DNA from: Gammaproteobacteria bacterium
GTDB taxonomy: Bacteria; Pseudomonadota; Gammaproteobacteria; Xanthomonadales; SZUA-36
Assembly: GCA_024277815.1 (NCBI GenBank)
Contig: JAJRUM010000046.1
Coordinates: 1-54,670, forward strand
Direction of reading: 5' to 3'
DNA length: 54,670 nucleotides
Shown here: positions 25,299 to 33,561 of the stretch, piece after piece
How the letters are laid out: the number at the start of each line of letters is the position of its first letter
Position numbering within the stretch: position 1 is the stretch's first letter
The notes under the pieces: generated by a model
Told to the model about the DNA's origin: nothing
The model's database searches: none
What the model saw: only the letters and a program-made list of their open reading frames with translations
Position numbers and translations under genes: made by a program

Positions 25299-26729
25299 TT
25301 GGACTACCTGACGCTCGACCGTAAAGCCGGATCACTATCGGGTGGCGAAGCACAACGTATCCGGCTTGCAAGTCAGATCGGTGCCGGACTGGTTGGTGTG
25401 ATGTATATCCTGGACGAGCCATCCATTGGTCTTCACCAGCGCGACAATGAGCGTTTGCTTTCCACGCTGACCCGTTTACGTGACCTTGGCAACACCGTGA
25501 TCGTCGTGGAGCACGACGAAGAGGCCATCCGTATGGCCGACCACGTGGTAGATATGGGCCCCGGAGCGGGTGTTCATGGTGGAGAAGTTGTATTCAGCGG
25601 CAAGCCGGAAGGGTTGGTCGATAATGACGCAACGCTGACTGGCAAGTACCTGTCCGGCAAGCTGGAAATTGAAATCCCACTAAAACGTGTCGCCGCCGAC
25701 CCCGAGAAAATTTTCAAACTGATCGGCGCCACTGGCAACAACCTGAAAAACGTCACGCTGGAAGTACCGGCGGGCCTCCTGACCTGCGTAACCGGAGTAT
25801 CGGGCTCAGGGAAATCAACCCTTATCAATGACACCCTGCACCGCCTTGCTGCCCGCGAACTGTATGATTCCAGCGCTCCACCCGCACCCTACGAGAGCGT
25901 CGAGAACCTGCAGATGTTTGATAAAGTGGTCGATATTGACCAGTCACCGATCGGCCGCACGCCGCGTTCCAATCCGGCGACCTATACCGGCTTGTTCACT
26001 CCCATACGCGAGCTGTTTGCCGGCACTCAGGAAGCCCGCTCACGCGGGTACAAACCAGGCCGTTTCAGTTTCAATGTCAAGGGTGGCCGCTGTGAAGCCT
26101 GCCAGGGTGATGGCCTTATTCGTGTCGAGATGCACTTTCTGCCTGACATCTACGTACCCTGTGATGTCTGCCACGGCAAACGTTACAACCGGGAATCACT
26201 GTCGGTCCACTACAAGGGCAAGAATATCCATGAAGTGCTGGCCATGACCGTTGAAGAGGCACTGGAGTTTTTTGCTCCCGTACCCGTGGTCGCACGCAAA
26301 CTACAGACCCTGATGGATGTTGGGCTGGCTTACATCACACTGGGCCAGAGTGCAACGACACTGTCGGGGGGGGAAGCACAAAGAATCAAGCTGGCCAAGG
26401 AATTGTCAAAGCGCGACACCGGGCAAACCCTGTATATACTGGATGAGCCTACCACCGGCCTGCACTTTCATGATATCAGGCAACTGCTACACGTCTTGTA
26501 CCGTCTGCGCGACCATGGCAATACCATCGTCGTCATCGAGCACAACCTTGATGTGATAAAAACCGCCGACTGGGTCATTGATCTGGGCCCTGAAGGCGGT
26601 GATGGTGGTGGCGAAATTATTGCAACAGGCACACCCGAGCAGGTGGCGAATTCTGAAAACTCTCACACCGGGCGTTTTCTGGCCAGGCTGTTTGCCCGGC
26701 AAACAGGCCAGCGAAAAAAGTCAGCATAG
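25299..26729 (+). CDS. uvrA: Excinuclease ABC subunit A, C-terminal part (downstream of in-frame TAA)
   Basis: Continues the uvrA frame without any shift; sense codons resume at 25272 ([13 protein letters not shown]), and the first ATG downstream is at 25299. It contains the first ABC signature ([15 protein letters not shown]) and Walker B ([13 protein letters not shown]), then the second Walker A ([10 protein letters not shown]), the C-terminal zinc finger (CEACQGDG ... [10 protein letters not shown]), the second signature ([18 protein letters not shown]) and Walker B ([10 protein letters not shown]). With the N-terminal part the total is 958 codons, normal for UvrA. No clear ribosome-binding site precedes the internal ATG. 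All downstream motifs are intact, so the stop is recent, an error, or tolerated. Confidence 0.88.
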   Translation: MDYLTLDRKAGSLSGGEAQRIRLASQIGAGLVGVMYILDEPSIGLHQRDNERLLSTLTRLRDLGNTVIVVEHDEEAIRMADHVVDMGPGAGVHGGEVVFSGKPEGLVDNDATLTGKYLSGKLEIEIPLKRVAADPEKIFKLIGATGNNLKNVTLEVPAGLLTCVTGVSGSGKSTLINDTLHRLAARELYDSSAPPAPYESVENLQMFDKVVDIDQSPIGRTPRSNPATYTGLFTPIRELFAGTQEARSRGYKPGRFSFNVKGGRCEACQGDGLIRVEMHFLPDIYVPCDVCHGKRYNRESLSVHYKGKNIHEVLAMTVEEALEFFAPVPVVARKLQTLMDVGLAYITLGQSATTLSGGEAQRIKLAKELSKRDTGQTLYILDEPTTGLHFHDIRQLLHVLYRLRDHGNTIVVIEHNLDVIKTADWVIDLGPEGGDGGGEIIATGTPEQVANSENSHTGRFLARLFARQTGQRKKSA

Positions 26730-26742
26730 CCCGGGGCGGGTA

Positions 26743-27099
26743 TCAATCGTCATGATGGCGTGGATACCCCCTGCCCGGGTAGGAGCGACGTATCGTAATT
26801 GACCCCTGATGACCATAGCCGTTGCCCAAGCCAAAACCATAACCATAGCCCGAGCCAAAGCCATAGCTGATACCGTAGCCGATCTCATAGGGGTAGCTGG
26901 CATGACCGTAGCTGCGCCGACCATGCTGCTTGTTGTGATGTCGGCCGTACGACCGGCCATGCTGCCTGGAATGGTGTTTACCATGCCCTCCCTGCGAGTG
27001 CCCATGGCCACGACCATGCTTTTCACTATATCCTGCCTGCGCAGACGAACTGAGTGATAATGCAACACCCAGCAATATAATTACGGCTATCCGGGTCAT
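26743..27099 (-). CDS. Small exported His/Gly/Tyr-rich protein, function unknown
   Basis: 118 residues. A signal peptide is clear (MTRIAVIILLGVALSLSSSAQAG). The mature protein is low complexity: a His/Gly/Arg/Lys-rich part (GRGHGHSQGGHGKHHSRQH and similar) followed by a Gly/Tyr-rich part (YGISYGFGSGYGYGFGLG) and an Arg/His end. Histidine-rich exported proteins can bind nickel, zinc or copper, but there is no neighbouring metal transport gene, so this is only a suggestion. It is convergent with uvrA, and its start is preceded by an AGGAGCC-like site. Codon periodicity of low-complexity genes is hard to judge by eye; the signal peptide is the best support for a real gene. Confidence 0.65.
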   Translation of the reverse strand: MTRIAVIILLGVALSLSSSAQAGYSEKHGRGHGHSQGGHGKHHSRQHGRSYGRHHNKQHGRRSYGHASYPYEIGYGISYGFGSGYGYGFGLGNGYGHQGSITIRRSYPGRGYPRHHDD

Positions 27100-27174
27100 A
27101 ATATTGGCTCCTGTGGTTTGTCAGAGTTAAAGTTTGCACGCAACGCACTGAACCGGTACTGAATAGGAATTTTC

Positions 27175-27930
27175 ATGCTCGACATCATCAACCACCAAAA
27201 CGTTCGCGAGATCCGCCTGGCCCGCGCACCCGTCAATGCGCTCAACCCGGCATTGGTAAAATCACTCACGCAAACGCTGCGCGAGGCCATTGCAGACACT
27301 GACGCCATCGTCATATCAGGGCAGGATGGCCTGTTCTCCGCCGGCCTGGACGTGGTCGAGCTACTTCAGCTTGAGCGTGGCGGCATGAAAGATTTTTGGG
27401 CTGCATTCTTTGAATTGCTGGAAACCATTGCCTGTGCGCCGATTCCGGTGGTCGCAGCAATTACCGGTCATTCCCCCGCTGGCGGTGCAGTTATTTGCCT
27501 GATGTGCGACTACCGGGTAATGAGCCGGGGGGAGTACCAGATTGGCCTGAATGAAACCCGTGTCGGCCTGATCATTCCGCCAGTATTACATAATGCCCTG
27601 GCAAGACTGGTAGGGCCGCAAGTTGCGGAACGGATGCTGGTCAATGGTTCAATGGCAGATCCGGAAGAAGCCTTCAGTACCGGCTTTGTGGACGCCCTGG
27701 AAACAGGCTATGAAGCCACTATTGGGCATGCACTTCAATACTGCGATACGCTGCTGTCACTGCCCCGGCACTCCATGCTTGGCAACCGGGCGATCGCGCG
27801 CGCGCATTTCGAACAGGAGTTTGCCGGTTACAGCGGGGATGGTGTAGATGCTTTTGTAGATACCTGGTTCTCGGATGAAACACAAGCCGTCATGCAAGCG
27901 CTGATCGTGCAGCTCAAATCCAGAAACTAA
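27175..27930 (+). CDS. Enoyl-CoA hydratase/isomerase family protein
   Basis: 251 residues, the usual length for the crotonase fold. NALNPALVKSLTQTL near residue 22 and SGQDGLFSAGLDVVEL near 48 form the first half of the CoA site and oxyanion hole, and AAITGHSPAGGAVICLMCDYRVM near 97 gives the second, with the Gly-Gly pair of the oxyanion hole. ETRVGLIIPP follows where hydratases carry a catalytic Glu; here the position after the substitution-prone loop resembles delta3-delta2 enoyl-CoA isomerases more than classic hydratases. Exact substrate is not assignable. No beta-oxidation genes lie beside it. Confidence 0.88.
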   Translation: MLDIINHQNVREIRLARAPVNALNPALVKSLTQTLREAIADTDAIVISGQDGLFSAGLDVVELLQLERGGMKDFWAAFFELLETIACAPIPVVAAITGHSPAGGAVICLMCDYRVMSRGEYQIGLNETRVGLIIPPVLHNALARLVGPQVAERMLVNGSMADPEEAFSTGFVDALETGYEATIGHALQYCDTLLSLPRHSMLGNRAIARAHFEQEFAGYSGDGVDAFVDTWFSDETQAVMQALIVQLKSRN

Positions 27931-27943
27931 GCCGGTACTAACG

Positions 27944-27991
27944 ACCAACCTGCAGGCAAAGCAAAACCTGCATTACACCTGCTGGTTTGGT
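27944..27991. terminator. Possible bidirectional hairpin between convergent genes
   Basis: ACCAACCTGCAGG (27944-27956) can pair with CCTGCTGGTTTGGT (27978-27991) with one bulge. It lies between the convergent enoyl-CoA hydratase and sulfurtransferase genes, where a shared terminator is expected, but neither side has a T run. Confidence 0.3.
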
Positions 27992-27995
27992 CCAG

Positions 27996-28853
27996 TCACC
28001 CAACCGGCCGTGACGGATCGCGTATCCATTCACTCCACGAGCCGACATACAGCCTGGACCCGGCCAGCCCGACCAGTTCAGCTGCAAATAAGTTGTTGCA
28101 AGCCGTCACACCCGAACCACACATATGCACAAGATCCTCTGACTGGTACGCTCCGATCAATGCCTGCAGGTCAGCGCGGATATGCTCTACCCGCTTGAAT
28201 GTTCCAATAGGGTTCAGATTGCGGTTGTACGGGTAGCTGACAGAGCCTGGTATATGGCCCGCTACCGCATCAATCGGCTCTATCTTCCCTGTGAATCGCT
28301 CGTTTGCCCGCGCGTCAGCGAGTACGACCTCAGCTTTGCCAAGATGATTAATAACATCCTGTGTAGACACGACGAGGCCGTCGTCAGCACAAAGTTTTAT
28401 GCCCGCCGGAACTGTTGCATCCTGCTCAAAAGGTTCACCAGGGCCACGCGCCAACTCAAAGCCAGCAGCCCACCAGGCCTGGATGCCTCCATCAAGCAGC
28501 GCAGCACAATCCTGGCCAAAATATTTCATCAACCACCACAGCCGTGCGGCGATGGCCCCACCTGCATCATCATAGGCGACCAGCAACTTGCCGGGCTGCC
28601 AGCCCGCCCGGCTCAGGAACAGTGCGAACCGGTCTGCTTCCGGCAATGGATGGCGACCGCTAACAGCACTGATCGGGCTGGAGAGGTCATGATCAAGGTG
28701 GGCATACGCAGCACCGGGAATATGTGAATCCAAATAATCTTCGAACCCTGCATCAGGGTCCTCAACCACAAAACGGCAGTCAAAAACCGTACATTCTCCC
28801 CTTTCAAGGAGGGCCTGCAGATCCTGCGCAGATACTAACAATTGCCCTGTCAT
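27996..28853 (-). CDS. sseA: Thiosulfate/3-mercaptopyruvate sulfurtransferase (tandem rhodanese)
   Basis: 285 residues from MTGQLLVSAQ at 28853, whose ATG overlaps the stop of the preceding Nudix gene (ATGA); an earlier in-frame start lies inside that gene. Two rhodanese domains: the first is the inactive one (FDCRFVVEDPDAGFEDYLDSH), the second carries the active-site Cys loop CGSGVTACNN near residue 240. The CGSGVTA loop matches 3-mercaptopyruvate sulfurtransferases (CG[ST]GVT) rather than thiosulfate-specific rhodaneses (CRxGxx[RT]). It moves sulfane sulfur from 3-mercaptopyruvate to thiol acceptors or cyanide. The sseA symbol follows the Escherichia coli homologue. Confidence 0.9.
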   Translation of the reverse strand: MTGQLLVSAQDLQALLERGECTVFDCRFVVEDPDAGFEDYLDSHIPGAAYAHLDHDLSSPISAVSGRHPLPEADRFALFLSRAGWQPGKLLVAYDDAGGAIAARLWWLMKYFGQDCAALLDGGIQAWWAAGFELARGPGEPFEQDATVPAGIKLCADDGLVVSTQDVINHLGKAEVVLADARANERFTGKIEPIDAVAGHIPGSVSYPYNRNLNPIGTFKRVEHIRADLQALIGAYQSEDLVHMCGSGVTACNNLFAAELVGLAGSRLYVGSWSEWIRDPSRPVG

Positions 28854-29470
28854 GCCTGAGAGCCAGGTGAAACGCCCATGCGACTTCCAAGATTCAGCAG
28901 GATTGCTGCCGTAACACCCCAAATCCTGTGGCCCTGCCACTGCAGCGAGGAAATTGTATAGGACCTGTCCGGCATCACAATCTGCTCATGCGAAAATGCA
29001 GCGTGGTCAACAGCCAGTCGCAACGGCACAGTGAATACTTCGGAAACCTCCCGCTCATCTGGCTGCCACACGAAGGACGGCCTGACCAGGCCAACGACCG
29101 GCAATACACGGTAGTCAGAAATGGTATCAAGGCGATCCAGAAACCCTAACGGGGACACTTGCGAGAAATCCAGCCCGATCTCTTCTTTTGCTTCGCGCAA
29201 TGCTGTGGATATCGCCGAGCGGTCCGTCTGACAGACTGCTCCACCAGGAAAACTGACCTGGCCGGGGTGTTGGGGTAACTCTCTGGACCGGACGGTCAAC
29301 AGAATCTCAGGCTCTGGCTTATCAAGAACCGGCACCAATACGGCGGCCGTTCGGTTGGGGCGTGGCTGCAGGCCTTCGGGGTCTCTCAGTGCTCTGAGTT
29401 TAAGCGCCGAAACACCTTCGTCAAAAGGAGAAACAGCATCCAGCAAAATGGCATGTAAATCAGAAGGCAT
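28850..29470 (-). CDS. Nudix hydrolase, CoA pyrophosphatase type (NudL-like)
   Basis: 206 residues from MPSDLHAILL; a TTG at 29494 would add eight residues, and neither start has a good ribosome-binding site. The NUDIX-CoA signature is present: RTAAVLVPVL near 47, RSRELPQHPGQVSFPGGAV near 68, and the Nudix box GGAVCQTDRSAISTALREAKEEIGL in its pieces GGAVCQTD and ALREAKEEIGL, with Asp instead of Glu at the first acidic position, as in NudL homologues. Members cleave CoA and its derivatives to phosphopantetheine and adenosine 3',5'-bisphosphate. Translationally coupled to the sulfurtransferase. Confidence 0.88.
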   Translation of the reverse strand: MPSDLHAILLDAVSPFDEGVSALKLRALRDPEGLQPRPNRTAAVLVPVLDKPEPEILLTVRSRELPQHPGQVSFPGGAVCQTDRSAISTALREAKEEIGLDFSQVSPLGFLDRLDTISDYRVLPVVGLVRPSFVWQPDEREVSEVFTVPLRLAVDHAAFSHEQIVMPDRSYTISSLQWQGHRIWGVTAAILLNLGSRMGVSPGSQA

Positions 29471-29564
29471 ATGCCGATATGATACCAATGACAAGGACGC
29501 CGGAACAGCGCCCTGCCTACAGATTTTTTTCAGGATGACAACAGAAACTGCTGTGTCTTCAACT

Positions 29565-29592
29565 AAAAAACCGGGCAGCGCGAGCTGCCCGG
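29565..29592 (-). terminator. Rho-independent terminator of the FKBP gene
   Basis: A perfect 9-bp GC-rich stem (CCGGGCAGC / GCTGCCCGG) with a four-base loop, followed on the minus strand by six T. It begins about 12 bases after the stop of the peptidyl-prolyl isomerase gene. Confidence 0.9.
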
Positions 29593-29603
29593 CCTACAAA
29601 CTA

Positions 29604-30284
29604 TTACTTGAGCACTTCAACCAGTTTGAGGTCAAACATCAATGCTTCGTTAGGTCCGACAGGCGGGTTACCGCGTGCGCCGAATGCCAACTCAGGCGGA
29701 ACAAATATCTGCCAGGTAGAACCCTGCTTCATCAAAGGCAGAACTTCCTGCCACCCTTTCAGCACGGCATTGACGGTGAATTCTTCCGGCGTTCCACGGG
29801 CGAATGAACTGTCAAACTCGCGTCCGTCCAGTTTGGATCCACGGTAGTGAACGCTGACCTTACTGTCCAGGCCAGGGCGGGGGCCGTCACCTTCCACGAT
29901 GATGCGATATTGCACACCACTGGGAAGCGCAACAATACCTGTCTTGCTCTTGTTGGCCAGAAGAAACTCTTCACTCTTGGCCTGATTTTCTTCAGACAGT
30001 TTACGGAACTGCTCAACCTGCTCAGCCCGCACTTTCTCCTGCAGCGCAGTCAGTAGTGTCCGCATCTCTTCAGGCGCGACCTTGGGTTCAGTTCCCGCCA
30101 CGATATCGCGGATGGCCGTGATCAAAGCTTCCACGTCAAACTCAGTGCTGCGTCGCTTGATATCAGCTCCAATGTCCCAGCCTACTGAATAACTAAGCTT
30201 GCCTTTTTCTGTGTTGACATCCTGAGCCAGGGCCAAGCCTGAAATCAGCATGATTGAAATTGCTAGTGCGAGTCTGGATCGCAT
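29604..30284 (-). CDS. FKBP-type peptidyl-prolyl cis-trans isomerase, FkpA/Mip type, exported
   Basis: 226 residues from MRSRLALAIS at 30284; a longer frame to 30332 lacks similarity. A signal peptide (IMLISGLALAQ) is followed by an N-terminal helical dimerisation region with YSVGWDIGADIKRR and a long helix rich in Glu, Gln and Lys (EKVRAEQVEQFRKLSEEN). The FKBP domain occupies the C-terminal 110 residues: SGVQYRIIVEGDGP, VSVHYRGSKLDGREFDSSF, LKGWQEVLPLMKQGSTW, and the strand IFVPPELAFGARG. It is a periplasmic folding catalyst and chaperone. Stands alone between a terminator and the psp control region. Confidence 0.93.
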   Translation of the reverse strand: MRSRLALAISIMLISGLALAQDVNTEKGKLSYSVGWDIGADIKRRSTEFDVEALITAIRDIVAGTEPKVAPEEMRTLLTALQEKVRAEQVEQFRKLSEENQAKSEEFLLANKSKTGIVALPSGVQYRIIVEGDGPRPGLDSKVSVHYRGSKLDGREFDSSFARGTPEEFTVNAVLKGWQEVLPLMKQGSTWQIFVPPELAFGARGNPPVGPNEALMFDLKLVEVLK

Positions 30285-30546
30285 GGGGTGTTCCTCCAGA
30301 GTTGTTCTGTTCGCCGACCCATTGCCAGCCAATAAAGGGGGGCTATTCTACATGAGCAGCCCAAGTTTTGTCATGCCCCAAGCAACATCAATTTGCTTTG
30401 AGGCAAGCTGATAGACTTCCTCAACGCTATCAGGTTCAACCACCTGTTGGTAAATTTCACCACCTGATCGCAAATGCATAGGGGAAGAATACAAACAGAT
30501 AATTATTTATTACATTATATCAGTATGTTATAGGTCTTCAGCATTT
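30285..30546 (+). promoter_or_regulatory. Upstream control region of the psp operon
   Basis: No ORF is evident in this gap. Three elements stand out: an inverted repeat TGATAG (30409-30414) / CTATCA (30427-30432); two direct copies of ACCACCTG at 30439-30446 and 30459-30466, exactly 20 bases (two helical turns) apart; and an AT-rich stretch at about 30498-30532 where an IHF-type bend could lie. The repeats are about 110 and 130 bases before the predicted transcription start, the distance expected for enhancer sites of a sigma-54 activator such as PspF. The functional assignment is inference. Confidence 0.4.
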
Positions 30547-30562
30547 TGGCACAAAGTATGCA
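30547..30562 (+). promoter_or_regulatory. Sigma-54 promoter of the psp operon
   Basis: TGGCAC at 30547-30552 and ATGCA at 30558-30562 give the -24 GG and -12 GC with exactly ten bases between them, matching the sigma-54 consensus TGGCAC-N5-TTGCA with one mismatch. It lies 40 bases before the pspA start codon. Psp operons of gammaproteobacteria are classically sigma-54 dependent and activated by PspF. Confidence 0.8.
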
Positions 30563-30601
30563 TTAACACTCCTACAGAATACACAACAGGAGCAACGCGT
30601 C

Positions 30602-31309
30602 ATGAGTATATTTTCCAGGTTCACTGATATTATTAACGCTAATATCAATTCCCTGCTGGAAAAAGCTGAGGATCCAGAGAAAATTATCCGGCTGATGATC
30701 CAGGAAATGGAAGATACCCTGGTAGAAATCCGCTCAGCGGCGGCAAAATGTATTGCCGACCGCAAAGAGCAGCAACGCTACGCTGAGTTCCTGGAACGAG
30801 AGCAGCAGGACTGGGCGAAACGGGCTGAACTCGCTGTCCGGCAGGGCCGCGAAGACCTGGCCCGCGCCGCGCTGAAAGAAAAGCAGGCGTTGGCCGACCA
30901 GGCCGATCAAACCCGGCACGAGACAGAGATGTTGAGCACACAACTGGAAAAATTCAACTCAGATATTTCCCAGTTACAAAGCAAGCTGAATGATGCGAAA
31001 ACCCGTCAGCGCAGTATCGTAATACGCCACAAAACGGCAACGACCCAACTGGCCGCACGCAAACACATTCACGATGACAAAATCGATGAAATGCTGTTTC
31101 GGTTTGAAAATGCCGAACAGCGAATTGACCGGGTCGAGGCACAAGGTGAATCACTGGATATCGGCCGGCGTGGCGGACTTGCAAATGAAATAGACGGACT
31201 GCAAGACGATGACCGGGTAGAAGATGCCCTTGAGGCACTGAAAGCCAGGGTGAATAAAGCCAAGCCGAAGAAAGCAGGCTCTGCCAAGCAGGAGAAGAAT
31301 GATGAATGA
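30602..31309 (+). CDS. pspA: Phage shock protein A
   Basis: 235 residues, close to the Escherichia coli length. It begins with the amphipathic membrane-binding helix MSIFSRFTDIINANINSLLE, followed by PEKIIRLMIQEMEDTLVEIRS and then long coiled-coil segments throughout (TRHETEMLSTQLEKFN and others), as expected for the ESCRT-III-like PspA/IM30 fold. PspA stabilises the inner membrane under stress and holds PspF in check. It is the first gene after a sigma-54 promoter and overlaps pspB by 11 bases. The C-terminal tail is Lys-rich. Confidence 0.96.
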   Translation: MSIFSRFTDIINANINSLLEKAEDPEKIIRLMIQEMEDTLVEIRSAAAKCIADRKEQQRYAEFLEREQQDWAKRAELAVRQGREDLARAALKEKQALADQADQTRHETEMLSTQLEKFNSDISQLQSKLNDAKTRQRSIVIRHKTATTQLAARKHIHDDKIDEMLFRFENAEQRIDRVEAQGESLDIGRRGGLANEIDGLQDDDRVEDALEALKARVNKAKPKKAGSAKQEKNDE

Positions 31310-31523
31310 CACCATTCCCATTTTATTTGTCACCGTATTAGCACCTTTATGGATTGTTTTTCACTACATTACAAAGATGAAAATGGCCAAAGGGTTAACG
31401 CCGGAAGATGAATCCATGCTGACTGAAGTATGGGAATCCACCAAGAAAATGGAAGAACGTATCCAGACACTGGAACGTATCCTGGATATTGAGTCACCCA
31501 GCTGGAGGCAAAGGCATGAGTGA
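31299..31523 (+). CDS. pspB: Phage shock protein B
   Basis: 74 residues. An N-terminal membrane helix (IPILFVTVLAPLWIVFHYI) is followed by a cytoplasmic helix ending MEERIQTLERILDIESP, typical of PspB. With PspC it senses membrane stress and draws PspA to the membrane, releasing PspF. GGAG lies just upstream of its start, inside the pspA end. It overlaps pspC by eight bases. Confidence 0.95.
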   Translation: MMNDTIPILFVTVLAPLWIVFHYITKMKMAKGLTPEDESMLTEVWESTKKMEERIQTLERILDIESPSWRQRHE

Positions 31524-31911
31524 TCTGTACGAGCGCAAAAACCCACATCGTCTTTATCGTGACAGGGAAAATGCCATGCTGGCCGGCGTTTGCGCAGGTC
31601 TGGCCAGCTATTTCGGGCTGAACGTCAAGGGCCTGCGGATTGTTGTATGTGTCAGCACATTGTTCTTTTTCCCCTTCATCGTGCCGTCTTACGTCATCCT
31701 GGCAATCATTCTGCCGGCCAAGCCGGAGGATCTGTACAAGAATGAAAGTCAGGAAAAATTCTGGCGTGGCATCACCATGGCACCCACTGATGTTTTCAGC
31801 AACCTTAGCCACAGGTTCCGGGAACTGGATTTACGCCTGCAAAAGATGGAGGCCTATATAACCTCGCGTGAATTCGAAATGGATCGCGAACTGAACCGGA
31901 AGCCCCGCTAG
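31516..31911 (+). CDS. pspC: Phage shock protein C
   Basis: 131 residues from MSDLYERKNPHRLYRD at 31516; a frame start nine codons earlier lies inside pspB. The PspC domain is clear: NAMLAGVCAGLASYFGL, then LRIVVCVSTLFFFPFIVPSYVILAIILP, a membrane segment. The C-terminal half is a charged, coiled-coil region (FRELDLRLQKMEAYIT) that contacts PspA in known systems. Third gene of the psp operon. Confidence 0.95.
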   Translation: MSDLYERKNPHRLYRDRENAMLAGVCAGLASYFGLNVKGLRIVVCVSTLFFFPFIVPSYVILAIILPAKPEDLYKNESQEKFWRGITMAPTDVFSNLSHRFRELDLRLQKMEAYITSREFEMDRELNRKPR

Positions 31912-31943
31912 CCCGGACATCCCACCAGGAAACAGGACTAAAC

Positions 31944-32108
31944 ATGATGAATCGATCTGAACACCGAACCCACGGCGACATGGCAAATGACACGCCGCTT
32001 TTTGCGTCCAACTTGCTGGCCTTGTTTTACGAACTGCGTGAAAACTACAACGACAGGCAGGTAACCACTGATACGGCAGACAACACTTTACAGGCGGAAG
32101 AGGAGTAA
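31944..32108 (+). CDS. Small 54-residue protein at the end of the psp operon, unrecognised
   Basis: An ORF from ATG 31944 to TAA 32106, too short to be called with certainty, beginning MMNRSEHRTHGDMAND. CAGGA lies about nine bases before the start, the frame starts 33 bases after the pspC stop on the same strand, and there is no competing ORF. The protein has a short apolar core, FASNLLALFYELRENYND, that could form an amphipathic helix, and an acidic end (QAEEE). In enterobacteria a small pspD follows pspC, but I see no similarity to PspD. It may be a lineage-specific psp accessory protein. Confidence 0.55.
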   Translation: MMNRSEHRTHGDMANDTPLFASNLLALFYELRENYNDRQVTTDTADNTLQAEEE

Positions 32109-32112
32109 GCCG

Positions 32113-33561
32113 TCATTTAACCCTGCCGTAAATATCTTCAAAGCGTTCGATATCATCTTCGCCAAAATAGTCGCCGGTTTGCACCTCAATCAGGTGAACG
32201 TCTCTGTCACCGGGGTTTTCCAAACGATGCAGAGTCTCAACCGGGATATAGGTTGACTGGTTAGCTTCCAGCAAAAACTCTTCATCTCCCAGCCGCACTT
32301 TGGCCGTGCCTTGCAACACTGTCCAGTGCTCCGCCCTGCGATGATGTAATTGCAATGACAGCACTTGACCCGGCTTGACCACCAGTCGCTTGACCTTGCA
32401 GTCGGCGGCATCTTCCAGGATTGTGAAGCTGCCCCAGGGCCGGTGCACCGTTTTATGAAAGATCACTGCTTCATGTTTAAGTTCTGAAAGTTGTTCGACA
32501 ACCTGCTTGACGTCCTGAGCGTGATTCCGGTCAGCAACCAGCAAGGCATCGCCGGTGTCGATAATGACCAGATCCTTCACTCCCACTGCAGCGACCACAC
32601 GATCCTTGCTCTGCACGAAACAATCGGTAGACCCCACCATGATGGCCTTGCCAGTGATGCTGTTGCCGCTTTCATCCGATTCATACAATTCTGAAATGGC
32701 CTTCCATGAACCAATATCACTCCAGCCAAAGTCACTGACCACGACAGCCGTATTATCTGCCCGCTCCATCACTGCATAGTCGACGGAGATTGAAGGGCAT
32801 TCACTGAACAACTCTGCCGGAAATTCGATTGGTGTCTTTGATTTATCAGTCGCCTCCCAAACCCGCAATGCCGCGTCATGAACATCAGGAGCATAGCGGG
32901 CCAGGGATTCCAGAAAGGTATCTGCCTGAAAACAGAACATCCCTGAATTCCAGTGGAATTCACCGGACTCAAGATAGCGAATTGCTGTCGCTTCGTTGGG
33001 TTTCTCGACGAATTCAGCAACCCGGTAACCGCCGCCCAGGGTCAATGCTTCGCCCTGGCGAATGTAGCCATAGCCGATTTCAGGCTGTGTAGGGTGAATA
33101 CCGAATGTCACCAGGTAGCCTTCAGCAGCCAGTTGCGATGCCTCGCTTACCGCGGCCTCAAAATTACGCAAGTTCTTCACCAGGTGGTCAGCTGGCATAA
33201 CCAGCAGCATTGAGTTTCCACCAAGGAACTCCTGAATGCACATAGCGGCCAGCGCGATTGCCGGCGCGGTATTGCGTCCCATTGGTTCGAGCAGGAATTT
33301 TTCACTGCCGCCGCTTGTGGACAGGCCGTTGTAGAGATCCCGTGTATAAAAATAGTAATCGCGGCTGGTCACTGTTATCACAGGCGCGTTACCTGCCACT
33401 GCTTTGGCACGCAACAGGGTCTTTTCTGCCAGGGTTTCGCCATCCACCAGTTCCATAAAAGGTTTGGGGTGGGCTCTGCGGGACACAGGCCACAATCGCG
33501 TACCTGCCCCACCTGACAGGATAACCGGGATCAACGCGGCCCGTGAATCAGCCTGGCTCAC
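32113..33561 (-). CDS. manC: Mannose-1-phosphate guanylyltransferase / mannose-6-phosphate isomerase
   Basis: 482 residues, the usual length for the fused type II enzyme (ManC, AlgA, CpsB). The N-terminal nucleotidyltransferase has PVILSGGAGTRLWPVSRR near 12 and HPKPFMEL, with the substrate region EKPNEATAIRYLE and FHWNSGMFCF further on. The C-terminal cupin domain has VKPGQVLSLQLHHRRAEHW near 385 and carries the isomerase active site. It makes GDP-mannose for exopolysaccharide or LPS. Last gene of an operon with rmlA, rmlC and rmlD; it overlaps rmlD by four bases. Confidence 0.95.
   Translation of the reverse strand: MSQADSRAALIPVILSGGAGTRLWPVSRRAHPKPFMELVDGETLAEKTLLRAKAVAGNAPVITVTSRDYYFYTRDLYNGLSTSGGSEKFLLEPMGRNTAPAIALAAMCIQEFLGGNSMLLVMPADHLVKNLRNFEAAVSEASQLAAEGYLVTFGIHPTQPEIGYGYIRQGEALTLGGGYRVAEFVEKPNEATAIRYLESGEFHWNSGMFCFQADTFLESLARYAPDVHDAALRVWEATDKSKTPIEFPAELFSECPSISVDYAVMERADNTAVVVSDFGWSDIGSWKAISELYESDESGNSITGKAIMVGSTDCFVQSKDRVVAAVGVKDLVIIDTGDALLVADRNHAQDVKQVVEQLSELKHEAVIFHKTVHRPWGSFTILEDAADCKVKRLVVKPGQVLSLQLHHRRAEHWTVLQGTAKVRLGDEEFLLEANQSTYIPVETLHRLENPGDRDVHLIEVQTGDYFGEDDIERFEDIYGRVK

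Noticed and set aside
26721..27068. A 115-codon Met/Ala-rich minus-strand ORF overlapping the His/Gly-rich gene
   Set aside because: It is the other frame of a low-complexity gene; only the frame at 26743-27099 has a signal peptide with a plausible cleavage site.
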